The notes beneath the pieces are model-generated. The model saw nothing but the letters and a program-made list of their open reading frames with translations. It had not been told where the DNA came from and did not search any database. Below are positions 54,501-63,759 of a stretch of 64,000 nt of DNA, in pieces; the stretch's first letter is position 1, and each line of letters starts with the position of its first letter. Position numbers and translations under genes: made by a program. Origin of the DNA: an uncultured Erythrobacter sp. (GTDB taxonomy: Bacteria; Pseudomonadota; Alphaproteobacteria; Sphingomonadales; Sphingomonadaceae); NCBI GenBank assembly GCA_947493165.1, contig CANLPY010000001.1:1774501-1838500 (forward strand), in the 5' to 3' direction.

Positions 54501-56312
54501 GCAGCCTTCGATCACCGCCACATCTTTATCGATCCAGATCCCGATCCGGCGAAAAGCTGGAAAGAACGCAACCGAATGTTCGAACTGCCCCGGTCAAGCT
54601 GGGAAGATTACGACAAAAAGCTGATTTCTTCGGGCGGCGGCGTGTTTTCACGCGATCAGAAAAGCATCAAACTGCCTAAGAAGGCGCGCGCAATGCTGGG
54701 TCTGGAACAGGCCGAAATTGCGCCTGATGATCTGGTGAAAGCGATCCTTAAGGCAGAGCTGGACCTTATTTGGTTCGGCGGCATCGGCACGTATATCAAA
54801 GCCGAAAGCGAGAGCGATTCCGCAGTCGGTGATCCGGGCAATGATGCGCTGCGAGTGATTGCTGCCGATGTGAGGGCCAAAGTCATTGGCGAAGGCGCAA
54901 ACCTTGGCGTGACGCAGGCCGGACGCATCGCATTTTCACTGAACGGCGGGCGGGTCAACACAGACTTTATCGACAATTCGGCGGGCGTCGATTGTTCAGA
55001 TAATGAGGTCATCATCAAGATCGCGCTGGCGGCGGCGAAACGCGGAGGCAAGCTGAGCGAGAAAAAGCGCGTGGATGTGCTTGAATCGATGACAGACGAC
55101 GTGGCCGCTATCGTGCTGGAAGACAACCGGCTGCAAGCGCTCGCCCTGTCCATCGCAGAAGCTGGCGGGCCAGAGGCGACCGCATCCTACACCCGCTTGA
55201 TTGAAACGCTGGAAGACATGGGCGACCTTGATCGCCGCACAGAAGGGCTTGCCCCCAGCGAAGTTCTGATCCGGCGCGCTGGCGATGGCCACGGCATGAC
55301 CCGGCCAGAGCTGGCTGTGCTGCTGTCTTCCGCCAAACTCGCGCTGCAAGATGCGATTGAGGAAAGCCCGCTGGCACGCGATCCGGCGATGGAAGACACG
55401 CTGATTGGTATGTTCCCAGAGCGGATGCAAAACGACTTTGCCAAACAGATTTGCGACCACCGGCTGCGCGGCGAATTGGTCGCGACAGAACTGGCCAATC
55501 GCATCGTAAACCGGCTGGGCGTCCTACCTGCATTTGAGCTGGCTGAAGAAGAAGGCGCACCGCTTTCTGCGGTTGCCAATGCGTTCGTTGCGGCGGACAA
55601 ATTGTTTGACATGCGATCGCTATGGACTGCGATTGACGATGCCAAGATGGACGAACGGGCGCGCATCTTGCTGTTTGAGCGGGTCGCCAATGCCCTGCGC
55701 GGCCATATGGCTGACCTGCTGCGCGCGGGCGTTGCCAAGCGGCCACCGGCTGACATGGTCAAAGAGCTATTGGGCGCAACCAAGGAGCTGGATCAGGTCA
55801 CCGATGCCGTTCTGGCCGGGGAATCGCGCGAACAGGCGGACAAGATGCGCCGCGAACTGATTGATGCGGGCACGCCAGAGGCGCTCGCCAAACGCGTGGT
55901 CCACCTGTTCGAAATGGACGGTGTAATTGGCCTCGCAAAGCTCGCGCTTGATGCCGATGTCGCAGCGAGGGACCTGACCGATGCGTTCACTGATCTAGGC
56001 ATGCGCTTGGGCCTGGACTGGGCGCAATCAACCGCTGCACTGATGGAGCCTTCCGATGTGTGGGAGCGGCTGCTGGTGGCGGGCCTCGCGCGCGATTATC
56101 AGCAGATGCGGCTCGACTTTCTGGGCCGGCTGGTCCGGCGCAAGAAAGGCAAGGCCGACCCGGCTAAGGCAGTGGAAGATTGGGCGAAGGAAAACGCAGC
56201 CGCAATCCGCCAGTTCAAGGGCATGGTCGGCCGCGCGCAGGCGCACACGCCGGTCGCCCCGGCAGTGCTGGCACAGATCGCCAGCCAGGCGCGCAACTTG
56301 CTCGGCGCGTAG
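51594..56312 (+). CDS. NAD-specific glutamate dehydrogenase (180 kDa type)
   Basis: A 1572-residue protein, the length of the L_180 class. The long N-terminal part carries ACT-like regulatory domains ([33 protein letters not shown]). The catalytic core holds [55 protein letters not shown] and [19 protein letters not shown]. It oxidises glutamate to 2-oxoglutarate and ammonia, so it runs opposite to gltBD. The ATG at 51594 is best spaced from the AGGAG at 51584; an ATG at 51591 and a GTG at 51597 are alternatives. It stands alone in the plus orientation. Confidence 0.96.
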   Translation: [1572 protein letters not shown]

Positions 56313-56379
56313 GCCGGTTTTGATCGCTTGAGACCCTCAATGCTTGACCTTGCCGCGATTTACAGCAAGCGTTCGCGGC

Positions 56380-57609
56380 ATGAATAGCGCCGATATAGTC
56401 ATCGTGGGCACCGGGCATGGCGGGGCGCAAGCGGCCATCGCCCTGCGCCAGCAAGGTCATGACGAAACGATCATGTTGATCGGGCGCGAGGCGATGCCGC
56501 CTTACGAACGCCCCCCTTTATCCAAGGAATATCTCGCCGGGGACAAAGCGTTTGAACGGATCATGATTCGCCCTGAGAAATTCTGGGCGGACAAGAATAT
56601 CGCCCTCAAACTGGGCAGCGGCGTCATCGAGATCGATTGGATGGCGCACCAGCTTACACTCTCCAATGGCGAGACGATAACCTATCGCAAGCTGATCTGG
56701 GCCGGCGGAGCAGACCCGCGCAGGCTGCCGTGCAAGGGAGCGAATTCATCTGGCGTGTTTTACGTGCGCGATAAACGCGATGCCGATGCCATGATGGCAG
56801 CCCTGCAAGGCGGTGCAAAACGCGCGGTCGTGATCGGCGGCGGCTATATCGGACTGGAAGCGGCCGCTGTGCTGCGCAAACTCGGCAGCGACGTGACCTT
56901 GCTTGAAGCGCAAGACCGGCTGCTCGCGCGCGTCGCAGGAGAAGAATTGTCAGACTTTTACGCCGCTGAGCACCGCCGTCAGGGTGTGGATGTGCGGCTT
57001 GGCGTCAATGTCGAAGAGATCATCGCTGACGATGGCCGCGCGGCCGGTGTGCGGCTGGACGATGGCGAGGTCATTCATTGCGACATGGTGGTTGCAGGCA
57101 TCGGCATTATCCCTGCCGTTGCCCCGCTGATTGCCGCCGGGGCAGCTGGTTCAAACGGGGTCGACGTGGATGTCTATTGCCGCACCACATTGGATGATAT
57201 TTACGCAATTGGCGATTGCGCCGCGCACGCAAATCCGTTTGCAGGCAGCGCGGTAATTCGGCTGGAGTCGGTCCAGAACGCGCATGACATGGCAAACACG
57301 GTCGCCCGCGCAATCATGGGCGATAAACAGCCCTATCACGCGCTGCCGTGGTTCTGGTCCAACCAATATGACCTGAAACTGCAAACCGCCGGACTTAACA
57401 CTGGCTATGACGAAACAGTGCTGCGCGGTGATCCTCAAGCGCGCAAATTCACCGTCGTTTATTTGATCGAGGGGCGCCCCGTGGCCTTCGACTGCGTCGG
57501 CACGATGAAAGACTATGTGCAGGGCCGCAAATTGCTCGAAGGCGGAGTGGAGCAAGTCGATAGGGACTTGCTGGCTGATCCCGAAGTACCGCTTAAAGAG
57601 CTGGGCTAA
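56380..57609 (+). CDS. Ferredoxin reductase, FAD-dependent (P450-system type)
   Basis: A 409-residue pyridine nucleotide-disulfide oxidoreductase. The FAD motif is [21 protein letters not shown] at the N-terminus; [14 protein letters not shown] is typical of putidaredoxin/rubredoxin reductases; the NAD(P) motif is [20 protein letters not shown]; and YAIGDCA marks the second FAD contact. It passes electrons from NAD(P)H to a ferredoxin, and probably serves the two P450s of the window (31.9 and 62.3 kb). The ATG at 56380 begins the FAD domain; the frame before it, from 56344, is weak. No ferredoxin gene is nearby. Confidence 0.9.
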   Translation: MNSADIVIVGTGHGGAQAAIALRQQGHDETIMLIGREAMPPYERPPLSKEYLAGDKAFERIMIRPEKFWADKNIALKLGSGVIEIDWMAHQLTLSNGETITYRKLIWAGGADPRRLPCKGANSSGVFYVRDKRDADAMMAALQGGAKRAVVIGGGYIGLEAAAVLRKLGSDVTLLEAQDRLLARVAGEELSDFYAAEHRRQGVDVRLGVNVEEIIADDGRAAGVRLDDGEVIHCDMVVAGIGIIPAVAPLIAAGAAGSNGVDVDVYCRTTLDDIYAIGDCAAHANPFAGSAVIRLESVQNAHDMANTVARAIMGDKQPYHALPWFWSNQYDLKLQTAGLNTGYDETVLRGDPQARKFTVVYLIEGRPVAFDCVGTMKDYVQGRKLLEGGVEQVDRDLLADPEVPLKELG

Positions 57610-57657
57610 CCCCGCGTGCGCTCCCACTCAAAAACCTGATATGAGGACGCATCTGTT

Positions 57658-58827
57658 TTGATTGCTGGCAATGATGGAAAGCCCATGCTGGAAGGCATGA
57701 CAGTCATCGACCTGACCAGCGTCGTCTTTGGCCCATATGCTACGCAAATTCTGGCTGACTATGGCGCGCAGGTGATCAAGATCGAAAGGCCGGGCGGCGA
57801 TGTGTATCGCCATGGCTCAGCGCCTGCCAAAACGCGCGGCATGGGGCCGGGCTTTATCGCGCTTAATCGCGGCAAAAAATCGCTGATGCTCGACCTCAAA
57901 GACGCGGGCGATGCCCAAATATTGCGCGACCTACTGCAATCTGCCGATGTGTTCGTCCATAACATCCGGGCCGAAGCGATTGCGCGGCTGGGCTTTGACT
58001 ATGAGACGATCAAGGCGCTGAACCCGCAACTGATCTATGTGCATTGCGTCGGCTTTGGCTCAGACGGGCCGTATGCCGGGCTGCAAGCCTATGATGATGT
58101 CATCCAGGCCGCTACGGGCGCGGCCACATTATTGCCGCGCGTCGATGGCGATGTTCGCCCGCGCTATCTGCCTTCGCTGATAGCCGACAAAGTCGCCGGA
58201 TTGCACGCCGCCTATGCGACGATTGCGGCGGTCACTCACCGCCTACGCACGGGCAAGGGCCAGCATGTCGAAGTGCCCATGTTTGAAGCCTTCGCCAGCT
58301 TCATGATGAAAGAACATCTCGACGCCAAAACATTCAATCCGCCGAACGGAGACGCTGGATATAGCCGGCAGGTCGATCCTGATCGTCAACCCTTCCCCAC
58401 GCAAGATGGCTGGATCAGCATCGTGCCTTACACCTTACCACAATTCCCCCAAGTCATTGCCTTGTTGGGTGATCCCGACATGGCTGGGGAGGAACGCTTT
58501 AAGGACGCGCGCGGCATTATGCAGGCTTCGGCGCAGCTGTATCAGCGCATGGGGCAGCTCACGCAGACCAAGACCACGGCGCAATGCCTAGAGGCGCTGC
58601 GTGCGCACAATATCCCCTGCATGCCGGTTACTGATCTAAACGATGTGATTGATGACCCGCATCTGCGCGAAAGCGGGTTTATCGAACGGTCCGAGCACCC
58701 CAGCGAAGGGGCGTTGTTCCAAATGCGAGAGCCAAACAGGTTCAGCGATTGGCAACCGGGGCCGCTGGGTCATGCGCCGCAATTGGGTGAGCATGATGAA
58801 GAGTTTCGCGGGGGCCAAGACGACTAG
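57658..58827 (+). CDS. CaiB/BaiF family CoA-transferase
   Basis: A 389-residue family III CoA-transferase. LEGMTVIDLTSVVFGPYATQILADYGAQVIKIERPGGD opens the fold, GFIALNRGKKSLMLDLK follows, and the catalytic Asp is D177 (PSLIADKVAGLHAA). The family moves CoA between carboxylic acids. The substrate is unknown, but the acyl-CoA synthetase, thiolase and hydratase elsewhere in the window fit a lipid-oxidation theme. I use the TTG at 57658, 10 bases after GAGGA; the ATG at 57685 (LEGMTV) is an alternative. Confidence 0.9.
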   Translation: MIAGNDGKPMLEGMTVIDLTSVVFGPYATQILADYGAQVIKIERPGGDVYRHGSAPAKTRGMGPGFIALNRGKKSLMLDLKDAGDAQILRDLLQSADVFVHNIRAEAIARLGFDYETIKALNPQLIYVHCVGFGSDGPYAGLQAYDDVIQAATGAATLLPRVDGDVRPRYLPSLIADKVAGLHAAYATIAAVTHRLRTGKGQHVEVPMFEAFASFMMKEHLDAKTFNPPNGDAGYSRQVDPDRQPFPTQDGWISIVPYTLPQFPQVIALLGDPDMAGEERFKDARGIMQASAQLYQRMGQLTQTKTTAQCLEALRAHNIPCMPVTDLNDVIDDPHLRESGFIERSEHPSEGALFQMREPNRFSDWQPGPLGHAPQLGEHDEEFRGGQDD

Positions 58828-58829
58828 GC

Positions 58830-59882
58830 TTAAGCCAATCGCGCAGCAGCCCATTCGGCTGCGTCCGCCACGACTGGGTCCGCATCGTTGCACAATTCGC
58901 GCACTTGGCAAAGCAGCGCCGGATCGCCGCTGTTACCGGCGGCATACAGGCAATTGCGCACAAACCTATCCCGCCCGATCCGCTTAATCGGAGAGCCAGA
59001 GAATAACGTGCGAAACCCAGCATCATCCAGCGCCAGCAATTCAGCGAGGCGCGGCGCGGCCAGCTCAGCGCGCGGCAGATATTCGCGCGCGGCCTGCGCG
59101 GCAGAGGCGAACTTGTTCCACGGGCACACCGCAAGACAATCATCACAACCATAAATGCGGTTGCCCAGTGCCTCGCGGAATTCCTCTGCCACCGGGCCTT
59201 TATGTTCGATGGTCAGGTAAGAGATACAGCGCCGCGCATCAAGGGTGTAGGCAGTCGGGAAAGCATCGGTTGGACACGCATCCAGACACGCGTTGCAGCT
59301 GCCGCATTGGTCGCGGTGCGGCTCTGATAGTTCCAGATTGTGCGTGGTGTAAATCGCCCCAAGAAACAGCCAGCTGCCATGATCCGGGCTGACCAGATTG
59401 GTGTGCTTACCCTGCCAGCCAAGGCCCGCCGCCTCACCCAGCGGCTTTTCCATAACCGGGGCCGTATCGACGAAAACTTTCACTTCGGCTTCGGGGGTTT
59501 CCGCCACCAACCAGCGCGCAAGGCGTTTCAGGCGCTTTTTGATGACATCATGATAATCCTTGCCCTGCGCATAAACAGAAATGCGCGCGCGGTCGCCATG
59601 TGCTTCCAGCGCCATTGGATCATTCGCCGGGGCATAACTCATGCCCAATGCAATCACCCGGCGCGCCTGTGGCCACAATCCTTGCGGGGACCGGCGATGG
59701 TGTTCGCGCGTCTCCATCCACTCCATTGTGCCGTGATACCCTTCGCCGAGCCATTGCTCCAATCGCTCTGCGCGTAGCGGGTCTTCGGCCGCCTCAGCTA
59801 CGCCAACGCTAGCAAAACCCAGCTCTAGCGCCTGCGTTATCAGCCGCGAAGTCAGATCATTGGTTGCACTCGCGTTAACCAC
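58830..59882 (-). CDS. queG: Epoxyqueuosine reductase
   Basis: A 350-residue enzyme for the last step of queuosine synthesis in tRNA wobble positions. The N-terminal domain binds cobalamin; the proton-donor Asp139 lies in [15 protein letters not shown]. Two 4Fe-4S clusters are given by [16 protein letters not shown], the lone C of RRCISYL and [13 protein letters not shown]. The C-terminal part has HEAT-like helices. The start is a GTG at 59882 with GGGAG upstream. It is convergent with the CoA-transferase and divergent from the ABC exporter genes. Confidence 0.95.
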   Translation of the reverse strand: MVNASATNDLTSRLITQALELGFASVGVAEAAEDPLRAERLEQWLGEGYHGTMEWMETREHHRRSPQGLWPQARRVIALGMSYAPANDPMALEAHGDRARISVYAQGKDYHDVIKKRLKRLARWLVAETPEAEVKVFVDTAPVMEKPLGEAAGLGWQGKHTNLVSPDHGSWLFLGAIYTTHNLELSEPHRDQCGSCNACLDACPTDAFPTAYTLDARRCISYLTIEHKGPVAEEFREALGNRIYGCDDCLAVCPWNKFASAAQAAREYLPRAELAAPRLAELLALDDAGFRTLFSGSPIKRIGRDRFVRNCLYAAGNSGDPALLCQVRELCNDADPVVADAAEWAAARLA

Positions 59883-59927
59883 GCTTAGGGTTACTCCCGT
59901 TTAGGTGCGCGCTCTATCCGAGCGGGC

Positions 59928-60941
59928 ATGGATATGGCGGTAAAAGATCACACGCTTGTGAGCAATGACAGCGACATCGCAATTGGCGAAACCGATGCAG
60001 ACCCACGCCCGCTGGCGATCGAAGCGCGCGGGCTGGTCAAACGTTTCGACGGCACATTGGCTGTCAGCGGAGTAGATCTGGCCGTGCCCGAAGGCGCGAT
60101 CTACGGCATTCTCGGCCCCAATGGCGCGGGCAAGACGACGACTTTGCGCATGCTGCTGGGTATTATTGACCCGGATGAAGGCGTGCGCCGCGTGTTCGGA
60201 TATGACCAGCCGCACGATATTGGCCGACTAATCGGCTATTTACCCGAAGAACGCGGGCTGTACCCGGCAATGAAATGCATCGAAGCCATCGCATTTATGG
60301 GCGCATTGCGCGGACTACCTCTGGCCGAAGGGCGTAGGCGCGGCAAAGAACTGCTGGAACGCCACGATCTAGCCCATGCTGCCGACCGCCAGATCCGCCA
60401 ATTGTCAAAAGGCATGGCGCAAACGGTGCAATTGCTCGGCACGTTGGTCCACAGTCCGCGCTTGGTCGTTCTCGATGAGCCATTTTCCGGTCTTGATGCC
60501 ATCAACCAAGGCAAGCTGGAACGGATGATCCGGGCCCTCGCCGATGACGGCGTTACGGTTATCTTTTCCACTCACGTCATCCACCATGCAGAGCGTCTAT
60601 GCGAAGGTGTTGCGATCATCGCCGGAGGCAAAGTACCTTATGCGGGCAGTGTCGAGGCCGCGCGGGACCGCATCCCGGCGCAAGTCCGATTGGAAACGCG
60701 CGCACGAGAAGGCGGGTGGACCGCCGCTTTGCCAAATGATGCAAGGCGCGAGGGAGATTTTTTCTATTTCTCATTACCAGAAACCGGGATTGAGCCGTTG
60801 CTGCGCGACCTGATCGAAGGCGAGGCAGGCATTCTGTCGCTTTCTATTGAGCGCGCTGGATTGCACGACGCCTTTGTCCATATCGCGGGCGAGGCGGCAG
60901 CGCGCCAGCTTGAGGCTGATCAGAGCGGAGCTGCATCATGA
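59928..60941 (+). CDS. ABC transporter ATP-binding protein (NatA-like)
   Basis: A 337-residue ATPase. The Walker A is GPNGAGKTT (63-71), the signature is LSKGMAQ, the Walker B is LVVLDEPFSGLD and the switch His is in STHVIHHAERL. The C-terminal part (about 250-337) is the extra domain of NatA-type exporter ATPases. An in-frame ATG two codons on (59934) could be the true start. The end overlaps the permease by 4 bases (ATGA). The two proteins should form an exporter; the substrate cannot be inferred. Confidence 0.92.
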   Translation: MDMAVKDHTLVSNDSDIAIGETDADPRPLAIEARGLVKRFDGTLAVSGVDLAVPEGAIYGILGPNGAGKTTTLRMLLGIIDPDEGVRRVFGYDQPHDIGRLIGYLPEERGLYPAMKCIEAIAFMGALRGLPLAEGRRRGKELLERHDLAHAADRQIRQLSKGMAQTVQLLGTLVHSPRLVVLDEPFSGLDAINQGKLERMIRALADDGVTVIFSTHVIHHAERLCEGVAIIAGGKVPYAGSVEAARDRIPAQVRLETRAREGGWTAALPNDARREGDFFYFSLPETGIEPLLRDLIEGEAGILSLSIERAGLHDAFVHIAGEAAARQLEADQSGAAS

Positions 60942-62230
60942 GTGCATTCGATCAAGCCGCCGCTGATGCAAAGCCGCGCCTTTCACGGCTTGAGGCGGCA
61001 TGGGTCATTGCCCGCCGGGATTTTGTGGCCGTGCTGTTCAGCCGCGCCTTTCTCTTCTTCCTGCTCGGCCCACTCTTCCCGGTGTTGATCGGCGGCATTG
61101 CGGGCAGCATTGGCAAATCGGTTTCGCAGCAAACTGTCAGCGTCCAGGTTGGCATCGCGATGAGCGAGGCGGACAGCGCAGCGATGATGGCGGCGAGCGA
61201 CAACCTTCGCCCGCAATTGGGCAGCTTCTTGCCGCGCTTGACGAATGTGCCTGAGGCGCACGGCAACCCTGATTTTGATGCGCGCGAGTATATGGAGGCG
61301 CGGCGCGGGAATTATGCCGCAATTCTAACCGGCACGATTGAGCAGCCCGAACTGGTGGGCACAGAACGTCAAGTCGGACGCTGGAGCGGTCCGGTGCAAA
61401 TGCTCGCGGCTGAAACGCGGGCAAACGCTGGGACAGACTTTCCGCAGGTGACGACACAGATTGTCGCCAGCAGCGCCGCAGCGGAGCGCACAAGCCGGGT
61501 CCGCACCGCGCAGGCAGCGCAAATGGTGTTGTTCCTGCTGACGATCCTGCTGGGCGGCATGGTCCTTTCCAACCTCGCGGAGGAAAAGGGCAATAAGATC
61601 ATCGAAATTCTAGCCGCAGCCTTGCCAATGGATGCGGTGTTCATGGGCAAGCTGTTTGCGATGCTGGCCGTGAGCTTTGTCGGGATCATCGTTTGGGGCA
61701 CATTTGGCTGGGCGTTTTGGGCCGTGGCAGAGGACGCCATCGTCACCGTCACGCAAACCAATTACCGCGATCTTCCCGGTCCTGCGGTCGGCTGGCCGGT
61801 CTTCATCAGCCTTGGGGTGATCTACTTCTCAATGGCATATCTACTGCTGGGGTCGCTGTTCCTAACGATTGGCGCAATGGCCAGCACGGTTCGCGAGGTG
61901 CAAACCATGTCGATGCCGGTGACGATGCTTCAGATCATGGTGTTCTTCCTGTCAGCCGCCAATATTGGCCAGACGGGCACACCGATGGAGCTGACATCCG
62001 TTATCTTCCCGCTCTCATCCCCGTTCGCCATGATCGCCCGCGCCGCGATTGAGGAAACGCTGTGGACACATGCCGCCGCGCTCGCGTGGCAGGCCTTTGC
62101 AGTCCTTGTGCTCGTCAAAGGCGGTTCGATGCTGTTCCGCAAACGCGTGATGAAATCGGGCAGCGGCGGCCGAGCGAAAAAGCGCCGTTTCTGGCAGCGC
62201 CGCAGCGATACGGCTCAACCCGCTGAATAG
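60938..62230 (+). CDS. ABC-2 type transporter permease (NatB-like)
   Basis: A 430-residue membrane protein. One membrane helix near residue 30-50 precedes a large extracytoplasmic region (about 55-190), then five helices with the ABC-2 pattern AAQMVLFLLTILLGGMVLSNLAEEKGNKIIEILAAALPMDAVFMGKLFAML. The basic C-terminus follows. Its start overlaps the ATPase gene, so the two are one operon. NatAB-type systems export sodium, but the name is only by resemblance. Confidence 0.9.
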   Translation: MSAFDQAAADAKPRLSRLEAAWVIARRDFVAVLFSRAFLFFLLGPLFPVLIGGIAGSIGKSVSQQTVSVQVGIAMSEADSAAMMAASDNLRPQLGSFLPRLTNVPEAHGNPDFDAREYMEARRGNYAAILTGTIEQPELVGTERQVGRWSGPVQMLAAETRANAGTDFPQVTTQIVASSAAAERTSRVRTAQAAQMVLFLLTILLGGMVLSNLAEEKGNKIIEILAAALPMDAVFMGKLFAMLAVSFVGIIVWGTFGWAFWAVAEDAIVTVTQTNYRDLPGPAVGWPVFISLGVIYFSMAYLLLGSLFLTIGAMASTVREVQTMSMPVTMLQIMVFFLSAANIGQTGTPMELTSVIFPLSSPFAMIARAAIEETLWTHAAALAWQAFAVLVLVKGGSMLFRKRVMKSGSGGRAKKRRFWQRRSDTAQPAE

Positions 62231-62251
62231 GTTCGATTTCGCAACCGACTA

Positions 62252-62266
62252 TTGACACACGTGTCA
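62252..62266 (+). promoter_or_regulatory. TetR-type operator overlapping a -35 box ahead of the P450
   Basis: TGACAC (62253-62258), AC, GTGTCA (62261-62266) form an exact inverted repeat. TTGACA (62252-62257) is a consensus -35 inside it. The arrangement matches repressor sites of the TetR family, which would block RNA polymerase. No TetR gene is in the window. Confidence 0.55.
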
Positions 62267-62330
62267 GTTAAGGCAGGATGCGACTCAACCGGCAGGTGCA
62301 AAACGCATCGCCTTTTGCGGAGAGAACATT

Positions 62331-63668
62331 ATGGCGACCATGGCACCCCAGCGCCCCAAAGTGCGCAGCGAACCTAGCGCCTATGAGGCGCTCAAAGCGC
62401 ATTACGAAAAGCATCCGGAAGAACGCCCAAGCCATCCGCACAAATGGGATCTCAGCCGCTCAGACATTTACTTTGAGGACAAATGGCAGCCCATCGTCGC
62501 CGAAATGCAAGCGGCAGGCCCGCTGCATTATATCCCGGAAAGCCCCTATGGCCCCTATTGGTCAGTGGTCGGGCACAAGGCTATCCAGCACATTGAGGCT
62601 TTGCCTGAAACATTCTCTTCAAGCTGGGAATATGGCGGGATCACGATCCTTGAACGGCTAAGCGAGGAAGAGATCGCAGCAAGCGGATCGGACCGGCGAG
62701 AACTGCCAATGTTCATCGCGATGGACCGTCCGCAGCACACCGGCCAGCGCCGCACCGTAGCGCCCAAGTTCACGCCATCCGCCATGGCTGACATGGAAAC
62801 TGAAATCCGCGCACGTACCGGCGAATTACTCGATACATTACCGCGCGGCGAAGTGTTCGATTGGGTCGACAAAGTCTCGATTGAACTGACCACTGGAATG
62901 CTCGCCATCCTGTTCGGCTTCCCATGGGAGGACCGGCGGATGCTCACGTTCTGGTCCGATTGGTCAGGCGACACAGAGATCGCCGGTGTGCGCGAACTCG
63001 ATGAACTGCGCTGGGAATTGCTGCATGAAATGGCGGCCTATTTCCAATCGCTATGGATTGAGCGCACGCAGGATAAAGAGCCGGGCAACGATTTGATTTC
63101 GATGATGGTTCATTCCGAAGCGATGAACCAGATGCGCCCGGAGGAATTCATTGGCAATCTGGTGTTGTTGATCGTCGGCGGAAATGACACCACGCGCAAT
63201 TCGATGAGCGGTTTTGTCCATGCGCTCGACAAATTCCCCGACCAGCGCAAGCTGTTCGAGGACAACCCCGATGTGATCCCCAATGCCGTGCAGGAAATGC
63301 TGCGGATGCAGACGCCGCTGGCGCATATGCGCCGCACCTGCACCGAGGACACAGAAGTGTTCGGCCAACATATCAAAAAGGGCGACAAGGTCGTGTTGTG
63401 GTATCTCGCGGCCAATCACGAGGAAGCGGTCTTCCCAGATCCGCACACGCTAGACCTGGAACGCGAAAACGCTCGCCGCCACATTGCATTTGGGTACGGT
63501 ATTCACCGCTGTGTCGGCGCGCGTTTGGCGGAGCTGCAATTGCGCATCCTTCTCGAAGAAATGCACAAGCGGCGGATGCGGGTGCACGTCGCTGGCGATG
63601 TAGAGCGAGTGCGCGCAAACTTCGTGCATGGTTTCCGCGAGTTAGAAGTGGAAATCACTGAATTTTAG
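62331..63668 (+). CDS. Cytochrome P450, CYP153-like alkane hydroxylase
   Basis: A 445-residue soluble P450. Family points are SPYGPYWSVVGHKAIQHIE, FIAMDRPQHTGQRRTVAPKF, the I-helix GGNDTTRNSM, the K-helix EMLR, and the haem loop FGYGIHRCVGARLAE with axial Cys394. GIHRCVGARLAELQLRI and AMDxPxH are close to CYP153, which hydroxylates alkane or fatty-acid ends using a ferredoxin and ferredoxin reductase. The latter fits the gene at 56.4 kb. The ATG follows AGAGA. The gene stands alone behind the operator at 62252. Confidence 0.9.
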   Translation: MATMAPQRPKVRSEPSAYEALKAHYEKHPEERPSHPHKWDLSRSDIYFEDKWQPIVAEMQAAGPLHYIPESPYGPYWSVVGHKAIQHIEALPETFSSSWEYGGITILERLSEEEIAASGSDRRELPMFIAMDRPQHTGQRRTVAPKFTPSAMADMETEIRARTGELLDTLPRGEVFDWVDKVSIELTTGMLAILFGFPWEDRRMLTFWSDWSGDTEIAGVRELDELRWELLHEMAAYFQSLWIERTQDKEPGNDLISMMVHSEAMNQMRPEEFIGNLVLLIVGGNDTTRNSMSGFVHALDKFPDQRKLFEDNPDVIPNAVQEMLRMQTPLAHMRRTCTEDTEVFGQHIKKGDKVVLWYLAANHEEAVFPDPHTLDLERENARRHIAFGYGIHRCVGARLAELQLRILLEEMHKRRMRVHVAGDVERVRANFVHGFRELEVEITEF

Positions 63669-63759
63669 CAGATCATTGCGGCGCAAAAACGTAACCTTTT
63701 GCCGGGTCCGTGCGTATCTATGGATAGAGCCATTCTTTCAGATTACACGAGCACGTATC

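Noticed and set aside
53475..55783. Several long minus-strand ORFs within the NAD-GDH gene
   Set aside because: They are frame shadows of a GC-rich gene; they lack family motifs and ribosome sites.
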